Shown here: one piece after another, positions 1 to 10,137 of the stretch | Position numbering within the stretch: the stretch's first letter is position 1 | Layout of the letters: each line of letters opens with the position of its first letter | Assembly: GCA_023091735.1 (NCBI GenBank) | Contig: JALKBU010000054.1 | Coordinates: forward strand, 1 to 64,000 | Direction of reading: 5' to 3' | Origin: Trichomonas tenax | Taxonomy: Eukaryota; Parabasalia; Trichomonadida; Trichomonadidae | Length of the DNA stretch: 64,000 bases | The notes under the pieces: generated by a model | The model's database searches: none | Told to the model about the DNA's origin: nothing | Seen by the model: only the letters and a program-made list of their open reading frames with translations | Position numbers and translations under genes: made by a program

Positions 1-1475
1 ATTTCACTCCAATACTTCTTCTTGATCAAAATTCTAAGATATGTCGTGTGAAGCAAAAACGCATGAGAAAGCTGAAGTGCTTCATTAAGGAAGTTGTTTT
101 TAATAAGGACTGAAATAGCAGCGTCAATATCGAAGTTTGGCTCTCGGTTCGCTTTCGCTTCATCCAAAGCTTTTTGAAGAATTTGCTGTAGTTTTTCTTT
201 ATTTTTTAATTTTGTGTAGCAGTTGAAAAGAAGGATTGTGTGTTGCTTTGTGGCAACCATGTTCTTAGCTAGTCCTTCGAGGTACTGAATTAAATACTCT
301 GTTCGTGATGTTTCGATGAATTGAGAAATGATGAATGTTGGCTCAATGTGTTTGATGGTTCTGATATAGCATTCTACGGCATTCTGGAAATCATTACGTT
401 CCATATAGTTCTGGCCTTGCATGTAATGAATGTTTGCAACAAATTCGTTTGGCAATTTTTTGGCTGTGGCGATTTGAACAGCAACTTCGAATTGCATGTT
501 GTGAATAAGCTGATTGATTTTATCAACAATGTCTGTTGGTTTCAAGAAAGTGAATCTAGAATTTCGATGAATTAAAACTAAAAGGCCCCAAACATTATAA
601 ATTTGCTGAATCTGTTGTCCACTTCCTGCTTTTCCGAAAATTAAGTGTGTTCGTGGATGATAGATCAGTGTAGAACCAGGTTCCATGTTATTATAGCAAA
701 CAACTAAATAATCTTGGAAAGAATACATTAATTTTAACTCATCTTCTATTTCATAGGTGAAGTCCAATCCTCTTTGGTGATATCGAGAAATCTCCTTTCC
801 ACGTGAAATTAAAAGATATCCTTGTTCTGTGATTGTCGAAACGCCAGTTGTACTCTTTGTATTCATTCTCGTTTGTATAGGGGATACATTTTTAGGGAAA
901 AGAATCGAATAAATTTCTTTTTCTGTCAAAACATAAATAACTGGTGCGTCGCCGTTATATAATCCGAAATGAAGTGCAGTAATGTTATCAATAAATTTGT
1001 GTACTGCAGGAACAGAATCGTTTTTATACGGAGCCAGTAAATCACGAGATTTTGCTCGTTAGAAACGAATGCGATGCGAGAATTATCGTGTAAAGCACAG
1101 ATTGAGCTCACACTGTGGTGCTGAGATTTAGGGAAAGTAACTAAACCTAGTTGATCGAATGTTGCAATGTTTAAATAATAAATTGTGTAGGAATTCGCGT
1201 CCTGACAGAATGCTAAGATCGTAGGATCATTCCTAGCAAGTAGCACACGTATAATTTCGTTGTTTTTAAATGCGAAAGGCTTTATATCTCCACTTTTATT
1301 TCTCAATTAGAAATCTTCGTGATCTGCAATGCAAAGATTGTCGTGACCTGACCCGGAGCAAGTTAACTTAATGTCCTCGAAGATGTTCAAGTCAACAGTT
1401 GCCGGCTCAAAGAATCTGAAGTAGTTCCAGTAATTACTTAGCACCGAGGGATTTCCATTTGTCACTTTTTGTTCA
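1..1475 (-). pseudogene. VPS11-like HOPS/CORVET subunit, broken and cut by the window edge
   Basis: Reading the minus strand gives the N-terminal half of a Vps11/Pep5 protein, a core subunit of the CORVET/HOPS tethers in endosome-to-lysosome traffic. Visible landmarks are an aromatic N-terminus (YWNYFRFFEP), a beta-propeller-like region, and an alpha-solenoid with YIRTIKHIEP, LLFNCYTKLKN and FDIDAAISVLI, all typical of Vps11. One frame is open from the left edge to about 1040. A frame change there fits one missing A in the run of five A at about 1036-1041. Further upstream an in-frame TAA sits at 1307-1309, and no ATG opens the frame; a GTG occupies the likely start position near 1466. Three lesions suggest a pseudogene, though the homopolymer indel could be an assembly error. 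Family identification is firm; the status of the gene is inferred. Confidence 0.75.
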
Positions 1476-1771
1476 CTTTTTGAATTTTCAGTTTTTGATG
1501 AATCATATACTTACTATTTTCAATATTCTTTAAGTATATAGCATCAGTAGGACCTTTCTAGTATACCGCATCAATTTGGCTTTCATTTAATAACAAAACA
1601 ATATATCATTATTTAATTTGAAAGGGAAATATTTATTTGATAAAACGACTGAAAGAATTGGTGTTTGTCACTTCAGATTCTGCTTTGATGGATGCTTCAA
1701 TAAGGGCAAGCAATCACATCTAAATATTATATATAAAAATAAGTATTTATAAACATATGATATTATAATGC
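1476..1771. other. AT-rich spacer
   Basis: Spacer between the VPS11 relic and the 3' end of the SHMT gene. No open frame, RNA gene or repeat was recognised. Confidence 0.5.
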
Positions 1772-3124
1772 TCAGTCATCGTAACCTGGCAATGGGAATG
1801 ATGAAGCAAATTTTGTGACTTCTTTCTTAAGTGCAGGAATGTCCTTGTTTTCTTTGGCCAGTTTCTTGAAATCGGATAATTTCTTTCCTGCATTTTGATT
1901 AATGTTTGCAGCAATTTTGATGCCTTTAACAATATAATTAGCAATCTTCTTGAAGTCTAGTTCCTTCATTCCGCGCGATGTCATTGCTGGAGAACCGACT
2001 CTAAGGCCCAAAGAACCACCAGGAATTGTATTCTTGTTTACTGAAATTCCCATAAGATCAAGAACGTATTCGACACGAGCGCCATCAGCACCTTTACCTC
2101 TGAGATCGATCAAAGCCATGTGGATGTCTGTGCCATCAGTGACAATCTTAATATCGCTCTTTATCAAAGCTTTGCAAAGTGCTTTAACGTTCTTTAAGAC
2201 TTGTTTTTGGTAATCAACGAAATTCTTTGAGTTTGCTTCTTTGAGAGCCACAGCAATCGCAGCAATTTGGTGAAGATGAGGACCACCCTGGAGGGCAGGA
2301 AACACAGCAGAGTTGATTGCTTTCTCATATTTCTTTCTGAAGAATATCATCGCACCTCTTGGCCCTCTAAGTGTCTTATGTGTTGTTGTTGTGACAATAT
2401 CGGAGTGCTCAAAAGGCGATGGATAGAGATTTGCAGCAATTAATCCGCTGTAGTGCGAAACATCGCTCATTAATATTGAATTATTATGATCACATATTTC
2501 TCTGAAGCGTTTGAAGTCTATGAAACGTGGATAAGCACTCGCTCCGGCAATAATGATCTTTGGCTTGTGAATGATAGCAAGATTATCAAGATTATCGTAA
2601 TCAATCAAACAAGTCTTTTGATTAACTGTGTATGGTTGCGAATTCCAAAAGATCGACGATGCGCTGACATTCTTCTTCGATGTTTTGTGTCCGTGAGTCA
2701 AATGTCCTCCATCGCTCAGCTTTAAACCCATTAATGTTTCGCCAGGTTTCAAAAGTGCTGTGTAAACAGCCATATTCGCAGGCGTTCCAGAAAGTGGCTG
2801 TACATTTACACCCCAGTTGTTGGAGTTTAAGCCAAATAGTTGCAAAGCGCGATTTTTAGTTTCATTTTCGAGCTCATCGACGTACTTTGTGCCGCCATAA
2901 TAGCGTGCGCCGGGATACCCTTCCGCATATTTGTTGTTAAAGTGTGTAGAAAGAGCAGCTAAACACGCTCTTGAAGGATAATTTTCTGAAGCAATAAGTT
3001 CAATGCCTTTTTTTTGCCTTTTAATCTCGTTTGTGTGAATTTTGTAGATCGCTGGATCATAGAGACTGAGAATTCTATCTGATAATGCAACAGAATAGGA
3101 TTTTGATAATTTGTTTGACAACAT
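1772..3124 (-). CDS. SHMT: Serine hydroxymethyltransferase, probably hydrogenosomal
   Basis: A 450-residue PLP enzyme (aspartate aminotransferase fold) that interconverts serine and glycine with tetrahydrofolate. Visible motifs include IELIASENYPS (41-51), YAEGYPGARYYGG (66-78), the cofactor-contacting D221-V-S-H224, and the Schiff-base lysine K250 in TTTTHKTLRGPRG. Length matches the family and the frame is uninterrupted. The chosen ATG gives MLSNKLSKSYSVAL, a short Ser/Leu/Lys-rich leader of the kind that targets trichomonad hydrogenosomes; a TTG one codon upstream is not a credible start. Trichomonads keep SHMT together with H and L proteins of the glycine cleavage system in this organelle, so hydrogenosomal glycine/serine metabolism is the likely role. 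Targeting is inferred from the leader only. Confidence 0.96.
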   Translation of the reverse strand: MLSNKLSKSYSVALSDRILSLYDPAIYKIHTNEIKRQKKGIELIASENYPSRACLAALSTHFNNKYAEGYPGARYYGGTKYVDELENETKNRALQLFGLNSNNWGVNVQPLSGTPANMAVYTALLKPGETLMGLKLSDGGHLTHGHKTSKKNVSASSIFWNSQPYTVNQKTCLIDYDNLDNLAIIHKPKIIIAGASAYPRFIDFKRFREICDHNNSILMSDVSHYSGLIAANLYPSPFEHSDIVTTTTHKTLRGPRGAMIFFRKKYEKAINSAVFPALQGGPHLHQIAAIAVALKEANSKNFVDYQKQVLKNVKALCKALIKSDIKIVTDGTDIHMALIDLRGKGADGARVEYVLDLMGISVNKNTIPGGSLGLRVGSPAMTSRGMKELDFKKIANYIVKGIKIAANINQNAGKKLSDFKKLAKENKDIPALKKEVTKFASSFPLPGYDD

Positions 3125-3854
3125 CAAAGGATTTAATAATTCTTGACATTGTAAATTTTTACATTGCCAAAATAATCTCTAAATTCAAGATTTTGAACAA
3201 TGATTCAATAAAATCGTTCCATACTTTATCATTTTAATATACATATTAAATGCAATCTGTGATATTGACTACTAAGAAAAATACCTATTCTGTATTGATA
3301 AATTCAAATCTTACTTTATCTTCGTTCATTGCTTCTCAAGCGTATAAGGAATGCATATAATTGCAGAGGGGTATTAATACCATAGTTTTGGCCGCGTTTT
3401 TTATGTTTGTCATAATGTAATTTTGAATTCGGTACAAATTGGCGAATTTAATTCTGCTCACTTATATAGAACTATTCGTTATGAATTGGGTATCGATTTT
3501 GCAGTGTATTTTTACTCATTTATTGACAGTTCGATCAAGTGCGGACAGTTTTTATATAAAAACCATTTCTGAAGTTGTAATCAAAAACAAATCTGACATT
3601 CTAAAATAATTTTTCTGAAGATGTAAATATATTTTCTGAGGTTGTAAGCAAGTATTTGACGATGTAAATTAAAATTCATAAGTTGTAAAGTATAGGTTTG
3701 ACAAACTCGGGAAATATTGCGATTTCGCAGATATAGTTATGATAAATCTCAGGCATTGACTAAGGTAAAGAGATTTACACTGTTATCTCACTTGGCTTAA
3801 TGAGCTATCAAAAAAGCAAAATGATCGCAAATTTGTAAACCATTTATATAAAAA
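3125..3854. other. 730 bp divergent promoter region between SHMT and the hydrolase
   Basis: Spacer between two divergently transcribed genes, so it should hold both promoters. It is AT-rich with no coding potential. The only structure seen is a cluster of degenerate RTGTAA-type words at 3571-3690, listed separately. The hydrolase start is preceded by CCATTTATATAA at 3841-3852, a possible initiator variant. Confidence 0.5.
3571..3690 (+). repeat. Cluster of five degenerate GA(A/G)(G/A)TGTAA words
   Basis: Five related words occur within 120 bp: GAAGTTGTAA (3571), GAAGATGTAA (about 3617), GAGGTTGTAA (about 3638), GACGATGTAA (about 3659) and ATAAGTTGTAA (about 3679), spaced roughly 20-45 bp apart. 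They resemble degenerate forms of the TGACATGTAAA word that recurs in other spacers of this window. They lie 165-285 bp upstream of the hydrolase ATG. A regulatory array is a guess; a decayed tandem repeat is equally possible. Confidence 0.45.
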
Positions 3855-4958
3855 ATGTTTTTTACGATTGTTGCTGTTCTCTTTGTTATCATCGCTCTGT
3901 TCGCGGCGTGGAGACTGACAAGGAGCTACAAAGTGTCCATTGTTATGAACAAGGACGGAAATGTCGCCAAAATTGTCACTGAGATGAAAACTTTAACAAA
4001 GCCATACAAACCAACGCCATGGCTCGTTGGTGGCAACGCAATGACAATCTGGGGTATGAGGTATCGCGGAAAGTCGTCGATGCGTCCAAATCGTGAGGAA
4101 ATCGAATTCAAAGATGGCGGAGTCGTTTACATTGATTGCTTTGAAAACAGCGGAATTCCAGACAATGCACCAGTCCTAGTCATTGTACACACACTTGGAG
4201 GCGGTACACGCGAACCGTGCACGAATCACATGTGTGTTGCTGCAGCTAGACACGGATGGAGGGCAGTTGTTGCATCATGCCGTGGATGCAATGGCTCCAG
4301 GATCACAACAAAGAAGTTATACAACGCTTTGGAGACAGATGATCTTCACGCAATTATTGAGCATGTCAAAGCTAAGCATAACCCATCACACATCTATCTC
4401 ATGGGCTTCTCACTCGGCTCTATCATCTCCGTTCAGTACGGCTGCGATTTCACTGATGTTGATGCCATTATGTGCGTTTCTCATCCACTCGAGACAGAGA
4501 AGTGCTGCAAGATTCTCGAACAGCCGCTCCAGAAGAATCTCTACCTCCCAATCATCATGCACCAGCTCAAGCACGCTGTTGAGAAGAACCATCTCGTCAC
4601 AGGAGAGATGCGTGAAATGACACTCAAGTCAAGAACAATCATTGAGTTCGATGATGCATTCACATCACAGATCATTGGTTTGAAGGATGCTCATGAATAC
4701 TACGACAAGATCCACCTTACACACAAGATTGCTAATGTTAAGGTTCCTCTGATCATCTTCAATGCTGATGATGACCCATTCACACTTCCGCAGTTCTGCC
4801 CAACAAAGTTAATCGTTGAGTCCAACAACATTGCTTTCCTTCACACACCAGAAGGTGGCCACGTTTCCTTCAACACAGGAATGAACGGAAAGAGGTCATA
4901 CATCGAGAATGTTGCAATCGACTTCTTCGAGACAGCCACAAAGAAGAATTCCCAATAA
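3855..4958 (+). CDS. Membrane-anchored alpha/beta hydrolase of the ABHD1/2/3 (YheT) type
   Basis: A 367-residue serine hydrolase. Residues 1-20 form one hydrophobic N-terminal segment, consistent with a signal anchor. The alpha/beta core follows: an oxyanion strand VLVIVHTLGGGTREP (107-121), the nucleophile elbow G-F-S186-L-G, a probable acid at D307 in NADDDPF, and H336 in EGGHVSF, so the triad is complete. The long N-terminal part with IWGMRYRGKSS and the GGGTREP strand match the ABHD1/2/3-YheT branch, whose members act on lipid esters; the substrate here is unknown. The stop is TAAA (4956-4959), overlapping the trichomonad poly(A) signal. Codon use is GC-rich and C-ending, suggesting good expression. 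Confidence 0.9.
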   Translation: MFFTIVAVLFVIIALFAAWRLTRSYKVSIVMNKDGNVAKIVTEMKTLTKPYKPTPWLVGGNAMTIWGMRYRGKSSMRPNREEIEFKDGGVVYIDCFENSGIPDNAPVLVIVHTLGGGTREPCTNHMCVAAARHGWRAVVASCRGCNGSRITTKKLYNALETDDLHAIIEHVKAKHNPSHIYLMGFSLGSIISVQYGCDFTDVDAIMCVSHPLETEKCCKILEQPLQKNLYLPIIMHQLKHAVEKNHLVTGEMREMTLKSRTIIEFDDAFTSQIIGLKDAHEYYDKIHLTHKIANVKVPLIIFNADDDPFTLPQFCPTKLIVESNNIAFLHTPEGGHVSFNTGMNGKRSYIENVAIDFFETATKKNSQ

Positions 4959-6122
4959 ACACTTTCATCTATACATTTTACACTTTTTAGCTCGGAATAA
5001 TCTACCAGAGTATTTCGAGGATTATGAAACCAAAAGCACAGAAGAACTTTTTGGCCTTTACAATTCATCTCCAACTCTTTAATGCATTTTCCAAGACGAT
5101 TAATCAAAAAAAATCTTACTGTGTTAATGCATATTTGATATGTACATAGACAGTAAATAAGTTATTGATGACGCATAACGTGTGTTATTAAAATCATATT
5201 TTGAATAAAAATATAATCGAGATTTTGGAAGGTTGTTCTATAGAACCATACATAGCTCCAGGAGTACTTTTGAAGTGTTAAGTGATGATGCCTCATAGAA
5301 AAAATGTACTGACGCAGCTTAACGTACAGTAAATTTTATTTTTGAATAAAAATAAGACCATTTGATTAGTAATAGTATGTACATTATATATACGAAATAT
5401 CTAGTAAATAGTCACATGAGATTCTGAAAAAAATTGAGATGAAATTTTTCAAGGATTGAAAACTATTTTTATTTTTTACTTTCATAGTTTTATGCCGAAA
5501 AACAAAGAATAATCAGAAAATAATAAATAATGAATAATATACTTTACTTTGTGAATATATTGCTACAAAAAATAATATAATTTCTGGAATTTTTTGATGA
5601 TATAAAAATTCGAAAATTACACAGAAAGTGAAAAAAGTAGTTGAACGGTTATATCCTAGTCAGTGAGGTATTCATTGAAAAAGCAGGAAAAGGACTTTTA
5701 ATTAATTAATTTTGAATAAATCGGAGTGAGCTGTAAAGTCAGTGGTATGTTACAAATATGATTTCCATTTAGCTTGTTGTTGAAGGATATTAAAATGTCA
5801 AAAAATAATAAAATTGAGAAGAACTTGACATGTAAAACTGAAATTGACGTGTAATTCTAAGTTTCTCTTTACTCGATGTTATTTCACATCCATGCTTTCT
5901 AGCATCACAGCAATGATCTATTTCACTCCCAAAAGATTTAGATATATCCAGACAGATTGATGTGAGAAATCTGACACATAAACTAAATCGTATGTCACGT
6001 AATTCAACTATCTCGAGTACGACGTCCTCAATGTCTCTATGATATGATTGGTCAGATTTGATAAATGTCAAAAATTGTGCCACAGAAATGTGATGCTCTC
6101 AAAAAGTCTGTATAAAAATATA
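4959..6122. other. 1.16 kb spacer with a diverged direct repeat
   Basis: AT-rich spacer with no credible gene. Two related stretches occur at 5168-5213 and 5310-5354: each begins TGACGCA, continues with AACGT, and ends TTGAATAAAAATA. This looks like a diverged direct repeat of about 45 bp. Nothing else was recognised. Confidence 0.5.
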
Positions 6123-6704
6123 ATGACTCAGCCTCTTAAGTGCGTTCTCGTCGGAGACACTTCTGTTGGAAAGACTGTTTTGATCAAGACGTTCCAGAAG
6201 AAGCAGTACACACAGGATGGTGACGCTACTGTCTACGAGAAAGTTACTGTCACGTTCAAAGACAAAAAGAAATCAACCGATATGGACATTTACGATACAG
6301 CTGGTTCAGAGGACTACGACAGATTACGGCCGCAGGCTTACAAAGACGCCGACGCTTTTATTATTTGCTTCTCTTTGATTCATCCGAGTACTTTGCGCAA
6401 TGTTAAGTCCAAGTGGGTGAAGGAGATCAAGGATTACAATCCTAAAGTACCTTACATCCTTGCCGGACTCAAAATGGATGAAAGAGATCATTTCGACGAA
6501 ATCGACAAAAGCCACAACCAAGAGAATACGAGCCCTATCAAGAAGGATAAGGGACAGAAAGTTGCAAATAAAATTGGCGCCGAAGGTTACTACGAATGCT
6601 CATCAAAGAATATGCAGCGGCTTGATGATGTATTCAACGCCGCTCTCGCTCAAGCAAAGAAATACAGAGCAACAATTTCACCAGGATGTTGCAATATTGC
6701 GTAA
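6123..6704 (+). CDS. Rac/Rho-family small GTPase
   Basis: A 193-residue Rho-family GTPase, a membrane switch controlling actin and membrane dynamics. G1 is GDTSVGKT (11-18); the switch I region is VYEKVTV; G3 is DTAGSEDYDRLRP, in which the usual catalytic Gln is Ser; G4 is LKMD; G5 is ECSSK. The C-terminus CCNIA ends in a CAAX box (CNIA), so prenylation is expected. Gln-to-Ser at the catalytic position may slow GTP hydrolysis; in Rho proteins this position is usually Q61. A Rho-type insert rich in charged residues (DERDHFDEIDKSHNQ) sits before G5. The frame extends 25 codons upstream without another good start; this ATG gives the standard family N-terminus. Exact subfamily is not resolved. 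Confidence 0.93.
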   Translation: MTQPLKCVLVGDTSVGKTVLIKTFQKKQYTQDGDATVYEKVTVTFKDKKKSTDMDIYDTAGSEDYDRLRPQAYKDADAFIICFSLIHPSTLRNVKSKWVKEIKDYNPKVPYILAGLKMDERDHFDEIDKSHNQENTSPIKKDKGQKVANKIGAEGYYECSSKNMQRLDDVFNAALAQAKKYRATISPGCCNIA

Positions 6705-7611
6705 TTAATATTTGTTATTTTAATTTTGTCCGTCAATAATGTTTTATTTCATTTCGATAAATTTTCACTACTGTATTATTAAAAATACATATGCTTGCTT
6801 ATCGTCCTGGATATTGGAAATCAAGTCGGTGAATGATCCATGTCGGCAATAACATAAGTTTAAATTTATATTATTCAAAATTCAAAAACTCCTGAATTCG
6901 GTCAATTCGGCAGAGATTCAGTTTCAAAAAACTTGACTTTTTTGGAATTCTCCATTAAATCATATATATTATTTCCATATTTTTAATAAAAACATAGTTT
7001 TAATCGAGTAAATTTTGAGATATTCGAATCTAGAATTATTTTTCAATTATAGTAACACGCTAGATATCCATTCTGTGTGCTGAATCTGAATATCGCGATT
7101 ATTTTTTCCTAAAGCGTGTTTCACTAATGTCTCTCGACAAAATAATTTATGAAAAAAATCTTTACTCTCAATTTTTCAATAAGTTACCAAAATCAAGTGT
7201 TCGGTCTAATTTTTTCATAACCTACGGATTTTTTAAAGTTCAATAAGTTCTAGTTAAGCGGCTGAACCGTTTTTAGAATAAGGTTTCCTATTTTCTTTCA
7301 TTTTCCTGACAGGTTACTTGATTTCAAAAATCAGCAAAATTCAACTTTAGCTATTTTGTATCTATCATCCATTTGGATATTTTTGTTAGATTTCGGAGCT
7401 CAGTTGCTGCAATTTTATATCTTTTAAATATATTTACACCTTCACCTCATTTATTTCTATAAATTACTTTAGAGGCTCATCGAGCATGATATATATTCGC
7501 ATATGCCATTACATAGTACTTCACATTTCCAATACACATGTAGATCTTGCTGATAACCTTATTTATATTTCGAATTTTCAAAATTTTTGCACTTTTTATC
7601 TAAACAAAACA

Positions 7612-7633
7612 GACATGTAAACTTTACATGACA
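7612..7633. promoter_or_regulatory. Near-perfect palindrome of the CATGTAAA spacer word
   Basis: GACATGTAAA (7612-7621) and TTTACATGACA (7623-7633) face each other across a single C, giving a near-perfect inverted repeat. It is in non-coding DNA, about 0.9 kb after the GTPase gene. Dyad symmetry suggests a dimeric protein site or a cruciform, but this is inference. Confidence 0.45.
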
Positions 7634-8171
7634 TAGCGTTTTATCACGAACATAACATAACGTTAAATGCTTGTATTATTTTAGTCAACAAGAAATTAGT
7701 TAATATAATTTAGTTTGCATACATGTATGACTGTATTTGGAATAAATATGAAATCAAAATTGGAAATTTGGAATATTTTTTGATGCAAAGAAAATACTAA
7801 GGTGAATGTAACTCCGTGATGCATCATGTGGTATTTTGAATGTATTTATTGTCTAAATCGTTAATTTAAAATAAGAAAAAATAATTGATGAGATTGTAGC
7901 ATAAGTTATGGTACCGAATGAGAATGCGGTCGGTAAAGTGTCGTGTTTCATAGGATGTTTCCGTAGTCAAGAATATGTCGATGAATTTTATTGAAGTCAT
8001 CGCACAATTTTCGCCGAAAGACCGAATTTCGGTGTTTTCAGTAACCTGAGCATATCGGTGCTCCTCAATTCCTGATGCTTTTGGGACTCTGCGAGCGAGC
8101 GAATCCGAATTCAGTATTTTGAAATAAATTGAGTGCTTTTCTATCGGCGATAGACTTTACAAATCTTCGAC

Positions 8172-8234
8172 TTTACATGACAAATATCAGATAATAAGTG
8201 TCGAAAATGGTGACTTCCGTTATTTTACATGTCG
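8172..8234. repeat. Possible degenerate copy of the 38.6 kb element terminus
   Basis: The order of words TTTACATGACA, TCAGATAAT, GTGTCG, GTGACTTCCG resembles the terminal repeat of the element at 38561-39187 read inward-to-outward, with indels. A second TTTACATGTCG follows at 8224-8234, and GGTACCGAATG at about 7911 could be a remnant of the opposite end. Weakly supported. Confidence 0.3.
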
Positions 8235-8451
8235 AAATTCGCTGAAATCTCATGGAGGCATGGAGATCCTCAAGTTAAATAGACAAGCAAATGCTATAAA
8301 CATACTCAGCGCCCCTGAAAAGCACGTAAATGTCTTCTCGGTTTGGCTTGATAGGGGGTTTACTCGTTAAAAATCGTAAAACTCAAAAAAGTCAACGGGA
8401 AAAAAAATTCAACCTTTATTTTGAGTTCAAACATTATAATCGGGACTGAAC

Positions 8452-9687
8452 TCAGTCCTTCTTTTCTACATATATGTTGTTGATCTGTGGTAAGTGCTTT
8501 AAATGGAAATTTTCACTAATCCAAATATCTGTAACAGATTCTTCAATGTTAGTGGTCATTCCTTTTCCTTTCTTCAGTCTTCCGAAGTAGACTGGGATTG
8601 TATCGTTGACGAATAACTTTATATTCTTAACACTCCAAAGATTGCAATCTGGATAACCATTATAATTCCAGATTCTTATCAATGATATCATCCTTGTTTC
8701 ACATAGTGTGAGCTTTACGCTTATTGGAGGCTCTTCAATCGCAGCAATCCACATGTCATCAATATTCATCGTGTGTTTATCGGGCTTGAATAAGTACCTT
8801 GGTGACGAAATACTTGCGCCGTTGAAAACTTCGATGTTTGTTATCAAATCTGGTGAAATCATTCTTCCATTCAAATCAAATATTTCTATTCCGTTTAAAC
8901 CGAGACGTGGTTTTCCTGATAACGAGTTATAAAGCTTAAATGTCAATGAATTCGTCTTCAAAATCGGAAGATTACCAAAATCATCTTTCGAGCGAACGTA
9001 TGTTGGTACTTTTGGCAAAACCAGGAAATTTTCGATTGGTGTGATTGTCTGGAAGTCAGATGCTCTGAGAGAGACTGTCGTTCCAAAGTCAATCGGAACA
9101 ACAGCTGTTTGTATAAATTTTCCTTGAACATAGACAGAAAATTCCTTTGTGCACATTGTATCACCGACTTTTGAGTTGAAGAGACGTACAAACTCAGGCG
9201 GTAGGAAACAAACAACGTGTAAATGGAATATCACGGGTCCACCTGATGCAGAGAAGTCATCAACCCACATTTCATCCATTGTACTCTTAAGCAAACTAGA
9301 AGACATCAATCTTTCAATCTTTGGTGTAACATATTTCAAATCTTCAGGAACGACCGTGAGTTGGCGCACAGGGATGCGATCTTTAGTGAGAACCTCTATT
9401 TTGGATAAACAGATTTTGTCAGGATGCCCGTAGTTACTCAACAAATGCACATCAATTTCGTATTTTTGTTCGGGAAGAGACATACTTGCTGATCTAAACA
9501 GCATCGAGTGGCCCTTCTGGCCCATATGACGCGGGAATTCCGAAAATGTCGGTGATTCTGATATCTTCCTTTGCACAGGCATTCCTTTTGGCATTAACAT
9601 GATGTTGCGGCCACTGGCGGACGTACTGATCCTTCTCAGAGGCTTCGGTTTCGTTGATTCTGGAACAATAAGTTTTACTGAACTCAT
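8452..9687 (-). CDS. KATNIP-like (DUF4457) ciliary protein
   Basis: A 411-residue protein with a Ser/Arg-rich low-complexity head (1-75) and two related beta-sandwich-like halves. The second carries LGLNGIEIFDLNGRMI, followed by DDMWIA and SLIRIWNYNGYP, with IKLFVNDTIPVYFGRLKKG after it. This order is characteristic of the DUF4457 repeats of KATNIP (katanin-interacting protein, KIAA0556), a protein of basal bodies and ciliary axonemal microtubules. It is much shorter than animal KATNIP and probably keeps about two modules. CEP44 and SHIPPO proteins encoded within 10 kb share the ciliary theme but not an operon. The family call comes from motif order; the role in a trichomonad is inferred. Confidence 0.7.
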   Translation of the reverse strand: MSSVKLIVPESTKPKPLRRISTSASGRNIMLMPKGMPVQRKISESPTFSEFPRHMGQKGHSMLFRSASMSLPEQKYEIDVHLLSNYGHPDKICLSKIEVLTKDRIPVRQLTVVPEDLKYVTPKIERLMSSSLLKSTMDEMWVDDFSASGGPVIFHLHVVCFLPPEFVRLFNSKVGDTMCTKEFSVYVQGKFIQTAVVPIDFGTTVSLRASDFQTITPIENFLVLPKVPTYVRSKDDFGNLPILKTNSLTFKLYNSLSGKPRLGLNGIEIFDLNGRMISPDLITNIEVFNGASISSPRYLFKPDKHTMNIDDMWIAAIEEPPISVKLTLCETRMISLIRIWNYNGYPDCNLWSVKNIKLFVNDTIPVYFGRLKKGKGMTTNIEESVTDIWISENFHLKHLPQINNIYVEKKD

Positions 9688-10137
9688 AAAAAAAATAAAA
9701 CCGCAGATTTTGAAAATTTAAAAATTTGCCCGTAAATGAAAATATGGGCGTTTTATGTTCCAATAAATAAAATTTTTGTGGTATTTATTGTTGAACTCCC
9801 AATTTCCAGAAAAAATTTGGTAGTCTTTTCATTTTAGATTCATTTTATGCATCGATGCGTGTTGTGTGTTCCTTTTTCCGGTGATCTCTGTTTGTCCTCA
9901 AGGTTTAAACTCTTTTATTTTGATATTGGCATTGATCGCATGATCCAACTGATTTTTGTGATGAACTATTCGAAGATTATTTATTTACGTTGTTCTTTTC
10001 ATTTTGTTTTATAATTAGAAATTTGTTTATCGAATAAATGCTATTTTGAAGGCAACCAATTGAGTTTCTCATCATTGAATAAAGAGAAATAAGAATTACA
10101 TTGAATAAATAATTTCAAATACAAACATTTACTGTGA
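9688..10137. other. Spacer upstream of the KATNIP-like gene
   Basis: 450 bp of AT-rich spacer between the start of the KATNIP-like gene and the 3' end of the next gene. A minus-strand TTTTCATTTACGG at about 9731-9743 resembles an initiator but lies nearly 50 nt from the ATG. Nothing else was seen. Confidence 0.4.

Larger units (their letters stand above)
6705..8451. other. 1.75 kb non-coding region with spacer motifs and a possible element relic
   Basis: No gene was recognised. The region is AT-rich up to about 7.9 kb, then less so to 8.35 kb. It holds an inverted pair of the CATGTAAA word at 7612-7633 and, at 8172-8234, a stretch resembling the terminal repeat of the 38.6 kb element. Both are listed separately. 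Confidence 0.5.

Noticed and set aside
1472..1515. Possible spliceosomal intron at the start of VPS11 (GTAAGTAT on the minus strand)
   Set aside because: No trichomonad-type 3' splice/branch sequence (ACTAACACACAG) was found downstream.
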